Part shown: positions 18,148-27,245 of the stretch, piece by piece | Numbering within the stretch: position 1 is the first letter of the stretch | Layout: each line of letters opens with the position of its first letter | NCBI GenBank assembly: GCA_945621435.1 | Contig: CALZBR010000010.1 | Span: 1-64,000, forward strand | Source of the DNA: an uncultured Lachnospiraceae bacterium | Lineage (GTDB): Bacteria > Bacillota > Clostridia > Lachnospirales > Lachnospiraceae | Length of the DNA stretch: 64,000 bases | Direction of reading: 5' to 3' | Translations under genes and position numbers: made by a program | The notes under the pieces: generated by a model | Told to the model about the DNA's origin: nothing | What the model saw: the letters and a program-made list of their open reading frames with translations, nothing else | Databases searched by the model: none

Positions 18148-19239
18148 TCACTGTTCGTTCTTAGGTGTAATATACCCCTGTGCCTTCAGAAGTTCTGCAC
18201 AAAGTACGGCTCCGCCCGCCGCACCTCTTACCGTGTTATGAGAAAGTCCTACGAACTTAAAATCATATACGGTATCTTCACGAAGACGTCCCACACTGAT
18301 ACCCATGCCATTCTCATAGTTGACATCCAGCGAAATCTGAGGTCTGTTATCCTCTTCGATATACTGGATAAAATTCTTGGGTGCACTTGGAAGATTCAAT
18401 CTCTGAGGCTCACCGGAATATTCACGAAGCTTCTGAATCAGCTGCTCCTTGGTTGGCTTCTTTGCAAACTTCACAAATACCGCAGCAGTATGTCCGTTCA
18501 GTACCGGTACGCGGATACACTGACAGGTTATTACAGGAGAAGTTGCGGGAACGATAACTCCATCCTTAATCTCACCCCAGATTCTCAAGGGCTCTTTCTC
18601 ACTCTTTTCCTCTTCTCCACCGATATAAGGAATAATATTACCTTCCATTTCAGGCCAATCCTTAAAAGTCTTGCCGGCGCCTGAGATTGCCTGATAGGTT
18701 GTAGCTACCACTTCGACAGGTTCAAATTCTTTCCATGCAGTCAACACCGGTGCGTAACTCTGAATTGAGCAGTTGGGTTTAACAGCAACAAAACCTCTCT
18801 TTGTACCAAGGCGCTTCTTCTGAAAATCAATTACTCTCATATGTTCAGGATTAATCTCGGGAACCACCATGGGAACATCAGGAGTCCAACGATGAGCACT
18901 GTTATTGGAAACAACAGGAGTCTCTGTTTTAGCATAATCTTCTTCAATCTTTTTTATTTCTTCCTTGGTCATATCTACTGCGCTGAACACAAAATCGACC
19001 TGAGAAGCCACTTTCTCAACTTCATTTACATTCATAACAACAATCTTCTTAACAGCTTCGGGCATGGGAGTATCCATCTTCCATCTGTCACCGACAGCTT
19101 CTTCATAAGTCTTTCCCGCAGAACGGGGACTTGCTGCAATTGTTGTCACCTCAAACCAGGGATGATTCTCCAAAAGCGCAATAAATCTCTGTCCAACCAT
19201 TCCGGTTCCGCCTAAAATACCTACTTTCAATTTACTCAT
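18148..19239 (-). CDS. asd: Aspartate-semialdehyde dehydrogenase
   Basis: 363 residues, the archaeal/fungal-type branch of the family found in many Clostridia. It reduces aspartyl phosphate to aspartate semialdehyde for lysine, threonine and methionine synthesis. Seen: the NADP-binding GILGGTGMVGQRF at the N-terminus, the catalytic cysteine in KPNCSIQSYAPVLTAW, AISGAGKTF, and the C-terminal LSHNTVRGAAGGAVLCAELL. GGAGGAGAGATATT precedes ATG 19239. It follows argH by 15 bases on the same strand and is presumably cotranscribed from the argH promoter. Confidence 0.93.
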   Translation of the reverse strand: MSKLKVGILGGTGMVGQRFIALLENHPWFEVTTIAASPRSAGKTYEEAVGDRWKMDTPMPEAVKKIVVMNVNEVEKVASQVDFVFSAVDMTKEEIKKIEEDYAKTETPVVSNNSAHRWTPDVPMVVPEINPEHMRVIDFQKKRLGTKRGFVAVKPNCSIQSYAPVLTAWKEFEPVEVVATTYQAISGAGKTFKDWPEMEGNIIPYIGGEEEKSEKEPLRIWGEIKDGVIVPATSPVITCQCIRVPVLNGHTAAVFVKFAKKPTKEQLIQKLREYSGEPQRLNLPSAPKNFIQYIEEDNRPQISLDVNYENGMGISVGRLREDTVYDFKFVGLSHNTVRGAAGGAVLCAELLKAQGYITPKNEQ

Positions 19240-19254
19240 AATATCTCTCCTCCA

Positions 19255-20643
19255 TCATTCATTTTCACTATTAAGATATGCTTTACAGCGTTCAATAGTC
19301 TTCTTCATAGCTTCCGGTCCGGGACCGCCGGTGGTTAATCTTTTTTCCACACAGGTCTTTAATGATACAGCTTCAAAAATGTCTTCCTCAAACTTGTTAC
19401 TGATTTCTTTCAGTTCCTCCAGCGACAAGGCATCTATGGAGGTATTTTTTTCTATGCAATACAATACCAATCGCCCTATTATACCGTGTGCATCCCTGAA
19501 CGGCACGCCTTTACCTACGAGATAATCCGCAGCATCGGTTGCATTTGTAAAACCGTTCATTGCGCTGACAGCCATTCTATCGGAATGGAATCCCATTGTC
19601 TGAATCATTCCGGTAAAAAGCACCAGGCAATCCTTCACGGTGTCCATTGCATCAAATACAACCTCCTTATCCTCCTGCATGTCCTTATTGTACGCCAGAG
19701 GAATCCCTTTCATTGTCGTGAGCAATGACATCAGTGCCCCGTACACTCTTCCTGTCTTACCTCTGACAAGTTCTGCAATGTCAGGATTTTTTTTCTGAGG
19801 CATGATACTGCTTCCTGTGGAATAGGAATCATCCAATTCAACAAATCTGTATTCATTGCTGTTCCAGATAATGATTTCTTCACTGAAACGGCTCAGGTGC
19901 ATCATGATTGTTGATAATGCAGATAAAAATTCTATCAGATAATCTCTATCCGAAACCGAATCCATACTATTATCGGTGGGTCCGTAAAACCCTAAAAGTT
20001 CTGCTGTATAGTCTCTGTCTAACGGATAGGTTGTTCCCGCCAGAGCACCGGCACCCAAAGGACAGTAATTCATTCTTTCGAAGATATCCTTCATTCTGAG
20101 TCTGTCACGTTTAAACATTTCGAAATATGCTCCGAAATGATGTGCCAAAGTCACAGGCTGTGCCTTTTGCAAATGTGTAAAGCCGGGCATGTATGTTTCC
20201 AGATTATTCTCCATTATTTCAAGAATTGCCTTTAAAAGTTCCTTTAATAAGGCATCTGTTTCCTGAACCCGCATTCTGGTATAAAGCCGCATATCCAAAG
20301 CAACCTGATCGTTTCTGCTTCTTCCGGTATGAAGTTTTTTCCCTGCGTCACCAATGTTCTCAATCAGATTAGCTTCTACAAAGCTGTGAATATCCTCATA
20401 TTCGTTTTCATCAATCTGCAGATTACCGGATTTAACAGCCTCCAGAATTCCTTTCAGACCAAAAACAATGGCATCCTTCTCTTCTTCCGTAATAATCTTC
20501 TGTTTTGCAAGCATTGTTGCATGAGCAATACTGCCTTCTATATCCTGATCGATCAGTCTCTTATCGAATCCTATGGAAGCATTAAAATTATATACAAGTT
20601 GATCCGTTTCCTTTGTGAAACGGCCTCCCCAAAGCTGAGCCAT
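19255..20643 (-). CDS. argH: Argininosuccinate lyase
   Basis: 462 residues, the standard length. Last step of arginine synthesis: argininosuccinate to arginine and fumarate. Seen: LWGGRFTKETD, GRSRNDQVALDMRLY, PGFTHLQKAQPVTLAHH and the fumarase-superfamily signature GSSIMPQKKNPD. The start is ATG 20643 (MAQLWGGRF) because AAAGGAAGAT lies before it and the family begins here; upstream in-frame codons overlap the promoter. No argG is adjacent. A good sigma-A promoter lies at 20684-20712. Confidence 0.95.
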   Translation of the reverse strand: MAQLWGGRFTKETDQLVYNFNASIGFDKRLIDQDIEGSIAHATMLAKQKIITEEEKDAIVFGLKGILEAVKSGNLQIDENEYEDIHSFVEANLIENIGDAGKKLHTGRSRNDQVALDMRLYTRMRVQETDALLKELLKAILEIMENNLETYMPGFTHLQKAQPVTLAHHFGAYFEMFKRDRLRMKDIFERMNYCPLGAGALAGTTYPLDRDYTAELLGFYGPTDNSMDSVSDRDYLIEFLSALSTIMMHLSRFSEEIIIWNSNEYRFVELDDSYSTGSSIMPQKKNPDIAELVRGKTGRVYGALMSLLTTMKGIPLAYNKDMQEDKEVVFDAMDTVKDCLVLFTGMIQTMGFHSDRMAVSAMNGFTNATDAADYLVGKGVPFRDAHGIIGRLVLYCIEKNTSIDALSLEELKEISNKFEEDIFEAVSLKTCVEKRLTTGGPGPEAMKKTIERCKAYLNSENE

Positions 20644-20683
20644 ATAACAATCTTCCTTTCTGATAGATTTAAACTTAAACTTG

Positions 20684-20712
20684 ATAATACCATAAATGTA
20701 CCTTTTATGCAA
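20684..20712 (-). promoter_or_regulatory. Promoter of argH
   Basis: On the minus strand TTGCAT (20707-20712) and TATTAT (20684-20689) are spaced by 17 bases, ahead of the argH ribosome site. Confidence 0.75.
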
Positions 20713-20733
20713 GGTTCGCCTATGATTTGTTAT

Positions 20734-20753
20734 ACAATTTGCTTACAAATTGT
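20734..20753. promoter_or_regulatory. Perfect palindrome between argH and the ABC importer
   Basis: ACAATTTG, spacer CTTA, CAAATTGT: an 8-4-8 perfect inverted repeat. It lies about 20 bases upstream of the argH -35 and overlaps or adjoins the likely -35 (TTGTAA, 20750-20755) of the plus-strand ABC genes. It is a good candidate operator for a dimeric regulator, more likely for the transporter. The regulator is not identified. Confidence 0.6.
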
Positions 20754-20779
20754 AACTTCAGTTTGTACGCTAACATAAT
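20750..20779 (+). promoter_or_regulatory. Possible promoter of the ABC importer
   Basis: TTGTAA (20750-20755) and CATAAT (20774-20779), spacing 18 bases, 20 bases before the start codon. The first element lies in the edge of the palindrome. Confidence 0.4.
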
Positions 20780-20799
20780 TTAAGGAAAAAGGGTAAACT

Positions 20800-21573
20800 T
20801 TGGCATCTATGCAAAACATACTGGAATTAAAAAATGTCAGCTACTCTTATCACAGCCTGCACGGCGAGACAAAAGCATTAAAAAATATTTCTTTTGATGT
20901 AAAAGAAGGGGAGTTTATTGCAATCGTTGGTCCCAGCGGTTGTGGAAAATCAACTCTATTATCAATCATATCAGGGCAGCTCAGACAGGAACAAGGGGAT
21001 ATCATCATGCGCAATCCAGATGGCAGTGATTCTGCTCCCCGAATCGGATATATGTTACAAAAGGATCATCTGTTTGAATGGCGTTCTGTCTATCGGAATG
21101 TTATCTTAGGGCTTGAATTGCATCATATGCTGACATCGGATAAGCTTTCATATGTTGAAAGACTGCTTACAGAATACGGGCTTTCTCAATTCCGTGACAA
21201 ACGCCCCAGCGAATTATCCGGAGGCATGAAGCAAAGAGCTGCCCTCATAAGAACATTGGCTCTGGAACCTCAGATTCTGCTTTTGGATGAACCCTTCAGT
21301 GCGCTTGATTATCAGACCAGACTGATGGTTTCCGCAGATATATGTCACTTGATTCGTACAGCAGGAAAAACCATGATTATAATAACACATGATCTCGCCG
21401 AAGCAATTTGTCTTGCAGATCGAATCATTATTCTATCCGGACGTCCTGCTGTTGTGAAAAACGAGTTGCCCGTAAAATTAACCTTACAGGATGACTCTCT
21501 GTTGGCAGCCAGGAATGCACCGGAATTTCAAAATCTTTTCAACCAATTATGGGAGGAATTAACGCATGCCTAA
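20800..21573 (+). CDS. ABC transporter ATP-binding protein, nitrate/sulfonate/thiamine-precursor type
   Basis: 257 residues. ATPase of an importer of the TauB/SsuB/ThiZ group. Seen: Walker A GPSGCGKST, the Q-loop in YMLQKDHLFEW, signature LSGGMKQR, Walker B ILLLDEPFSALD and the switch His in ITHDLAEA. The start is taken as TTG 20800, seven bases after AAAAAGGG; ATG 20809 would be too far from that site. Its end overlaps the permease gene by 8 bases. No substrate-binding protein gene is adjacent, so the substrate (alkylsulfonate, taurine, riboflavin or hydroxymethylpyrimidine types are known) cannot be read from context. Confidence 0.85.
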   Translation: MASMQNILELKNVSYSYHSLHGETKALKNISFDVKEGEFIAIVGPSGCGKSTLLSIISGQLRQEQGDIIMRNPDGSDSAPRIGYMLQKDHLFEWRSVYRNVILGLELHHMLTSDKLSYVERLLTEYGLSQFRDKRPSELSGGMKQRAALIRTLALEPQILLLDEPFSALDYQTRLMVSADICHLIRTAGKTMIIITHDLAEAICLADRIIILSGRPAVVKNELPVKLTLQDDSLLAARNAPEFQNLFNQLWEELTHA

Positions 21574-22381
21574 AAACAAATACTCTGTTTTAAGCTTACA
21601 GGAAAGCTTTATGATACAACACAAAAGACATCATCATCTCATAACCTTTTGTCGATTTTTTTTATTTCTCATATTTCTCTCGATATGGGAACTCTCCGCT
21701 GCATTCGGATGGATAGATTACTTCTTCTTTTCCAGTCCCTGCAGAGTCATTATGTGTTTTGTTAACCAAATAAAAACCAACGACCTGATTCTTCATATCG
21801 GGATTACCCTTTTGGAGACTATGATTAGTTTTATACTGGTTCTTATTATCAGCATACTCATTGCCACACTTTTATGGTACTCACAAATAACGTCGGAGAT
21901 TGCAGAGCCTTATTTGGTTATATTAAACAGTCTTCCTAAATCCGCATTGGCTCCTCTTTTTATCGTTTGGCTTGGCAGCGGAATGACTACGATTATTGTT
22001 GCCGGTCTTTCTGTCGCAGTCTTCGGCTCCTGTATCAGCTTATATGCGGGCTTTCAGCATGTGGACTCTGATAAAATCACACTTATATATACACTTGGTG
22101 GCAAAAAACAGGATGCCTTTCTAAAAGTAGTACTCCCGGGTTCTCTTCCGATTCTTCTCAGTACCGCCAAAGTCAATATCGGACTTGCGCTTGTAGGCGT
22201 GATAATCGGAGAATTTCTTGCAGCAAGAAGAGGTTTGGGATATCTGATAATATATGGTTCACAAGTATTTCGGCTTGACATGGTAATCACAAGCATTATC
22301 ATACTTTGTATTATTGCATTGTTCTTTTATCAGGGAATACAACTTTTGGAACATAAAATCAAAAAGAAATATAGATTATAA
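21566..22381 (+). CDS. ABC transporter permease, TauC/SsuC/ThiX type
   Basis: 271 residues with about six hydrophobic segments. The binding-protein-dependent permease signature is present as YTLGGKKQDAFLKVVLPGSLPILLS, followed by GLALVGVIIGEFLAARRGLGYLI, typical of this subfamily. It couples with the ATPase encoded upstream (8-base overlap). The gene ends at a hairpin at 22386-22416. The absence of a solute-binding protein is unusual; it may be encoded elsewhere. The gene order ATPase-permease and plus orientation set this pair apart from all genes around it. Confidence 0.85.
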   Translation: MPKNKYSVLSLQESFMIQHKRHHHLITFCRFFLFLIFLSIWELSAAFGWIDYFFFSSPCRVIMCFVNQIKTNDLILHIGITLLETMISFILVLIISILIATLLWYSQITSEIAEPYLVILNSLPKSALAPLFIVWLGSGMTTIIVAGLSVAVFGSCISLYAGFQHVDSDKITLIYTLGGKKQDAFLKVVLPGSLPILLSTAKVNIGLALVGVIIGEFLAARRGLGYLIIYGSQVFRLDMVITSIIILCIIALFFYQGIQLLEHKIKKKYRL

Positions 22382-22385
22382 AGAA

Positions 22386-22416
22386 ATGGCCACTAAGCAC
22401 ACTGCTTAAAGGCCAT
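22386..22416. terminator. Hairpin between the ABC permease and tRNA-Thr
   Basis: ATGGCC and TAAGCA pair with TGCTTA and GGCCAT in a two-part stem. It lies 5 bases after the permease stop and 8 bases past the 3' end of the minus-strand tRNA, so it can serve both. The U-tract is weak; on the minus side TTTCTTTATA follows. Confidence 0.65.
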
Positions 22417-22423
22417 ACATAAA

Positions 22424-22496
22424 AGCTCCCGACCGGATTCGAACCGGTGACCTACGCATTACGAGTGCGTTGCTCTACCTACTGAGCCACGGAAGC
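22424..22496 (-). tRNA. tRNA-Thr (anticodon CGT)
   Basis: A 73-base cloverleaf on the minus strand: acceptor arm GCTTCCG/CGGGAGC, D arm with GGCTCAGTAGGTAGAGC, anticodon stem ACGCA/TGCGT around loop CTCGTAA (anticodon CGT, reads ACG), and T arm GTTCGAATC. The CCA end is not encoded. Confidence 0.95.
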
Positions 22497-22560
22497 ATCA
22501 GCCGCCTCACGACGGCTAAAGATATTATAGCTGTTCTTCTATTATTTTTCAACCATAAAT

Positions 22561-23430
22561 TTATTTTTCTAAATGAACATCCATCTGATTGAAAGGAATC
22601 TCGATACCGGCACGGTCCAATGCTAGTTTGCAATTCTCCGTAATTCTCCATTTCCCCGGCCAAAAATCTTCCTGTTTAAACCAGCAGCGCACTCCAATAA
22701 TGACTGCGGAATCTGCCAATTGATCAACAAACACTAATTTTTCTTTGTCACGCAAAGCATATTCATCCTTTTCAATGACTTCTGATAATACTTCTTTGGC
22801 AATTTTTAAATCTGTTTTATAGGAAACCCCGACAGAAATATCAAGACGACGTTCTTTCTGTGCAGTAACATTCACAAGACTGTGATTTGCCAGAGTTCCA
22901 TTGGGTAAAACAACCGTTTTATTGTCCACCGTCAACAATTTAGTATAAAATATCTGTATTTCGGTGACAGTTCCTTCTTTTCCGGTAGCACTTTCCTGAA
23001 TATAATCACCAACCTTAAAAGGTTTCAACATTAATATAAGAACGCCGCCTGCTAAGTTTGACAGACTTCCCTGTATCGCAAGACCGATCGCCACGCCGGC
23101 TGAACCCAGAATAGCGACAATGCTTGCTGCATCAACGCCAAAGGATGAAGCCAGTAATAATACCAGCAATACATACAGCGCAGATTTGATAAAGGAATCT
23201 ACAAATTGGATTGCCCCCAATTCAGCCCCCGCTCTGTGCATGGACTTTTTGACAATCTTCCGGATCAGCTTGATCAATTGTGTACCTATGAAAAAGAACA
23301 GGATTGCAAGAACAACTCTTATTCCGAGATTTAGTGCTTTTTCCGGCAAACCATTGATAAAATTCTTAAAAACATTAGGATTGATGATTTCATCAAGAAC
23401 ACCATCCGTTAACATGCAAAATTTATTCAT
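22561..23430 (-). CDS. mscS: Small-conductance mechanosensitive channel (MscS family)
   Basis: 289 residues. Three predicted membrane segments: about 35-58, 80-100 and 104-130. The third carries the Gly/Ala-rich pore helix AILGSAGVAIGLAIQGSLSNLAGG. The cytoplasmic beta domain follows (KPFKVGDYIQ, VVLPNGTLAN). The channel opens on membrane tension and lets solutes out during osmotic downshock. The ATG at 23430 overlaps the end of glgB by 8 bases, so it is translated from the glgB message. Pairing with a glycogen gene may be only positional. Confidence 0.9.
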   Translation of the reverse strand: MNKFCMLTDGVLDEIINPNVFKNFINGLPEKALNLGIRVVLAILFFFIGTQLIKLIRKIVKKSMHRAGAELGAIQFVDSFIKSALYVLLVLLLASSFGVDAASIVAILGSAGVAIGLAIQGSLSNLAGGVLILMLKPFKVGDYIQESATGKEGTVTEIQIFYTKLLTVDNKTVVLPNGTLANHSLVNVTAQKERRLDISVGVSYKTDLKIAKEVLSEVIEKDEYALRDKEKLVFVDQLADSAVIIGVRCWFKQEDFWPGKWRITENCKLALDRAGIEIPFNQMDVHLEK

Positions 23431-25852
23431 TTCTACTCATCTTCTTTCTGGCATTATTTTCTTTTTTCTTTTCGCTTGTATTCTTCGCGTTCTTCTTTTC
23501 GGAAAGCTTTTTTTCTTCTTCCAAAAGTCTTTTTTGTTCAAGCTCCAGCTTTTCCTGTTCTTTTTTCAGAAGTTCCTGTTCTTTTTTTAATCTTTCCTGC
23601 TCAAGGGCAACTCGTTGTTGTTCCTCTTTTACAAGCTCTTCCTTCGTAAGCGGAATATACTTAAGAATACTAAGGGACAGCGGTGCAAGCTTGACATTAA
23701 TCGAATTCTCTCGGTCATCCCATTCAATCATTTTGGAACGAATTACTTTGCTGTTGACCATATTGGTTCCGCCATAATCCCTGCTGTCGGAATTAAAGAT
23801 TTCCTTATACTTTCCGTTCTTGGGCACACCGGTTGTCAGATTCAACGCGACGCCGGAGAAATTAGCCGCAACGACTAAGATTTCGCCATCCTTTTCTCCT
23901 TTACGTGCAAACGTAATATAGCTTTCATTTGCTGAGATATTGTTTATCCACTCAAAGCCGTTTGCGTCATCATCCAATACATGAAGCTCCGGGCAGGATT
24001 TATACAGACCATTCAAATCTTTTACCAGTCTGGAGATGCCTGCATGCTCCGGTACATTTTTTAATTCCCATTGAACCTGTCTCTTTTCATTCCATTCATC
24101 AAACTCACCAAGCTCCTGCCCCATGAACAGAAGTTTTCTTCCCGGATGAGTCATCATGTAAGCAAAGGTCAATCTTAATCCGGCAAATTTCTGTTCTCTG
24201 CTTCCGGGCATCTTACCAATCAGCGTTGCCTTCCCGTGTACTACCTCGTCATGTGAGAAAGGCATCATATATTTTTCACTATATTGATAAATCATACTGA
24301 AGGTCAGCTCTCCATGGTGATAACTTCTGAAATAGGGATCATTTCGAATATAATTTATATAATCGTTCATAAATCCCATATTCCATTTCAGATCAAATCC
24401 AAGCCCCCCATCATTCAGTTCACCTGTAATCTTTGGGAAAGCGGTACTTTCTTCAGCGATTGTGAGAACACCGGGATTTCGTTTTTTCATGATGGAATTA
24501 AGATGCTTCATCATCTCGATCGCTTCGAGGTTTTCATTACCGCCATAAATATTTGCAATCCACTGTCCATCCTGTTTGCCATAATCCAAGTACAGCATAC
24601 TGGCAACCGCATCCATACGGATTCCGTCCACATGGTATTTTTCTACCCAGAAAAGAGCATTTGCTATCAGATAGTTGGACACCTCAGGTCTGCCATAATT
24701 ATATATCAGGGTTCCCCAGTGAGCATGAAAGCTCTGTCTGGGATCTCTGTGTTCATAGAGACATGTTCCGTCAAAATTAGAAAGCCCATATACATCTCTC
24801 GGGAAATGTGCGGGAACCCAGTCCAGTATTATTCCTATTCCCGCCTTGTGAAGTTCATTGACAAGATACATAAAATCCTGTGGTGTGCCATATCTTGCAG
24901 TAGGAGCATAATAACCAATGACCTGATAACCCCAGGATTCATCCAAAGGATGTTCCATAATGGGCATCAACTCTACATGTGTGAAGCCCATATCTTTCAA
25001 ATACGGAATCAAACCATCTGCAATGTCCCTATAGTTTGCAAATTCCGTTCCTTCCTTCCCTTTCAGAAAAGAGCCAAGATACATCTCATATACACTGACA
25101 GGCGCTTGGGAATCCTGATATTTTCCCCTTCCTTTTATGAATTTATCATCTTCCCAGCTGAAATCCGATAAATCAGTAATAACAGATGCATTTTCAGGTC
25201 TCATTTGTGCCGCGTTCCCATAAGGATCCGACTTCAAATAGGTAGTACCGCCTTTAAGCTTCAATTCGTATTTATAATTGTCCCCTTTTTTTGCTCCCGG
25301 AATAAAAAGCTCAAAGATACCGGAATCCCAAAGACGTCTCATCTGATGTATTCTTCCATCCCAGCCGTTAAAATCACCTACAACACTGATTCGCATTGCA
25401 TTTGGCGCCCATACAGCAAAATAAGTACCTTCCGTGTTATCTATGGTCATAGGATGGGCTCCCAGCTTTTCATAGATTGTATAATGAATTCCGTTCCGGA
25501 ATTTATCTGTGTCTGCTTGTGTGATCAGTGGTTTAAAACGATATGGCTCACCCCATTCTGTACGCTTTCCGCTTTTGTCTTCCAAAATATAATGATATTT
25601 GGGTAAGTCCTTCTCCGAAACAGGTACTAATACTGCAAAATACCCGTCATCATCCGCAAGCTCCATAGGATATTTATTGCCATTATCATCTAATATCAGT
25701 TCAACTCTCTCTGCATTCGGGAAAAAAGCCTGTACCAGCGTCTGATTCCCTGCTTTGTGAGGTCCCAGAAGTGCATGGGGATTATCTGATTCGGAATAAA
25801 TAATCTCTTCTATTTTGGGCCAATTCATAAGCTTGTATAATTTATTGTTCAT
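23423..25852 (-). CDS. glgB: 1,4-alpha-glucan branching enzyme with a charged C-terminal extension
   Basis: 809 residues. Makes alpha-1,6 branches in glycogen. Layout: N-terminal CBM48-type modules (about 20-220), GH13_9 catalytic barrel with HVDGIRMDAVASMLYLDYG (nucleophile Asp), TIAEESTAFP (acid/base Glu) and MPFSHDEVVHGK, then the C-terminal beta domain to about residue 735. The last 65-70 residues are an added Glu/Lys-rich helix built on repeats like KEQELLKKEQEKLELEQ, predicted coiled coil, ending in a basic tail. Branching enzymes usually stop before this. No other glycogen gene is adjacent. The end overlaps mscS by 8 bases. Confidence 0.92.
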   Translation of the reverse strand: MNNKLYKLMNWPKIEEIIYSESDNPHALLGPHKAGNQTLVQAFFPNAERVELILDDNGNKYPMELADDDGYFAVLVPVSEKDLPKYHYILEDKSGKRTEWGEPYRFKPLITQADTDKFRNGIHYTIYEKLGAHPMTIDNTEGTYFAVWAPNAMRISVVGDFNGWDGRIHQMRRLWDSGIFELFIPGAKKGDNYKYELKLKGGTTYLKSDPYGNAAQMRPENASVITDLSDFSWEDDKFIKGRGKYQDSQAPVSVYEMYLGSFLKGKEGTEFANYRDIADGLIPYLKDMGFTHVELMPIMEHPLDESWGYQVIGYYAPTARYGTPQDFMYLVNELHKAGIGIILDWVPAHFPRDVYGLSNFDGTCLYEHRDPRQSFHAHWGTLIYNYGRPEVSNYLIANALFWVEKYHVDGIRMDAVASMLYLDYGKQDGQWIANIYGGNENLEAIEMMKHLNSIMKKRNPGVLTIAEESTAFPKITGELNDGGLGFDLKWNMGFMNDYINYIRNDPYFRSYHHGELTFSMIYQYSEKYMMPFSHDEVVHGKATLIGKMPGSREQKFAGLRLTFAYMMTHPGRKLLFMGQELGEFDEWNEKRQVQWELKNVPEHAGISRLVKDLNGLYKSCPELHVLDDDANGFEWINNISANESYITFARKGEKDGEILVVAANFSGVALNLTTGVPKNGKYKEIFNSDSRDYGGTNMVNSKVIRSKMIEWDDRENSINVKLAPLSLSILKYIPLTKEELVKEEQQRVALEQERLKKEQELLKKEQEKLELEQKRLLEEEKKLSEKKNAKNTSEKKKENNARKKMSRNE

Positions 25853-25900
25853 TGAATGCCTCCGTTAGATAATTGTAGTAATCCATATACCGTTATTTTG

Positions 25901-27145
25901 TCAAGTCAATTCATGCAAAAACAATCCGCTGCGTAATTTTGGCTCAAACCAGGTAGATTTGGGAGGCATTAGCCTGCCTGCATCTGCCACATCAAATAAT
26001 TCTTTTATAGAAGTGGGATGCAAGGAAAATGCCACCTTCATATCAGAATGTACTCTGCGTTCCAATTCCTTAAGTCCCCTGATTCCACCCACAAAATCAA
26101 TTCGGCTGTCAGTCTTGGGATCATTGATTCCAAGAATTGGTGCCAACAGATAATCTTGCAAAACAGACACATCCAGCCCTTTTACCGCATCCGTTGACTT
26201 AATCTCTTCCTTGGCTTTAAGCAAATACCATACCCCTTCCAGATACATGCCAAAACATCCCTTTGATTCCGGCTTGTATGGTCCGTCTTCCGGTTTAATC
26301 TTTTGTATTTCAAAGCACTCGGAAACTCTATTCATAAACTCATCGTCAGACAGACCGTTTAAATCTTTTACAACCCTGTTGTAGTCAAGAATCTTCAGCT
26401 CTTTGTCCTGGAATAAAACCGATAAGAAATAATTGAATTCTTCATTTCCTGTATAATCCGGATGTTCTTCTCTGCGCTTTATGCCGACTTTAACCGCAGA
26501 AGCACAACGATGATGACCATCCGCTATGTATATATTCTCAATCTCAGCGAAGGTTTTATAAATTTTTTCAATATTTTCCGTTTCGTCTACGATCCATACC
26601 CTGTGGGTTATCATATCTTCAGACACAAAGTCATAAACAGGTGTTTTCTTTTGAACTTCCCTGATAATCGTTTCCAACTCATCGTTGGCACGATATGTCA
26701 AAAAAATAGGACCTGTCTGTGCATTACAGATATCTACATGACAAATACGATCCTGCTCCTTATCCGCTCTGGTATTTTCATGTTTTTTTATCACATTATT
26801 TTTATAATCATCGATGGATGCGCAGGCAACAATTCCGGTCTGACTTCTTCCGTTCATAACCTGTTCATATAGATAATAGCAGGGCTTTTCCTCCTTTACA
26901 AAGCGTCCTTCTGAAATCCATTTCTTTAAAAGAGAAGCCGCATGCTCATACACCTTGGGATCATATGTGTCCACACTGTCATCAAATGCCGTTTCGGCTC
27001 TGTCAATAGCAAGGAATGATTCCGGATTCTTTCTTACTTCCTCAGTTGCTTCCTTTCGATTATATACATCATAGGGAAGAGCCGCAATTTTACTTTCCAT
27101 CCCTATTCTGGGACGATATGCTGCAAAGGGTCTTATTTCTGCCAT
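25901..27145 (-). CDS. DUF1015 family protein
   Basis: 414 residues of the conserved DUF1015 family (COG4198). Soluble. Distinct blocks are EIRPFAAYRPR and ALPYDVYNRKEA at the N-terminus, FLAIDRAE, and YIADGHHRCASAVKVG in the middle. The role is not established to my knowledge. The family commonly sits beside serA and serC; here serA starts 1.6 kb upstream, with a TraB/GumN gene between. The DGHHR motif resembles the nucleotide-binding motif of ParB-fold serine kinases (SerK/SbnI), which suggests serine metabolism, but that is inference. ATG 27145 has AGGAGAGATAAAGAT before it. A TATAAT -10 lies in the divergent gap with the plus-strand gene at 27246. Confidence 0.8.
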   Translation of the reverse strand: MAEIRPFAAYRPRIGMESKIAALPYDVYNRKEATEEVRKNPESFLAIDRAETAFDDSVDTYDPKVYEHAASLLKKWISEGRFVKEEKPCYYLYEQVMNGRSQTGIVACASIDDYKNNVIKKHENTRADKEQDRICHVDICNAQTGPIFLTYRANDELETIIREVQKKTPVYDFVSEDMITHRVWIVDETENIEKIYKTFAEIENIYIADGHHRCASAVKVGIKRREEHPDYTGNEEFNYFLSVLFQDKELKILDYNRVVKDLNGLSDDEFMNRVSECFEIQKIKPEDGPYKPESKGCFGMYLEGVWYLLKAKEEIKSTDAVKGLDVSVLQDYLLAPILGINDPKTDSRIDFVGGIRGLKELERRVHSDMKVAFSLHPTSIKELFDVADAGRLMPPKSTWFEPKLRSGLFLHELT

Positions 27146-27245
27146 ATCTTTATCTCTCCTTCAAAACAGTCTATACAGAACAAACATATAGTGATAAAAT
27201 TATACCACAGTTTTATGATTATGAACAGAAAGGATTTGAAAAATC

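Noticed and set aside
24284..25171. 295-codon plus-strand frame inside glgB
   Set aside because: Antisense to the conserved GH13 barrel; no start signals and no recognisable domain.
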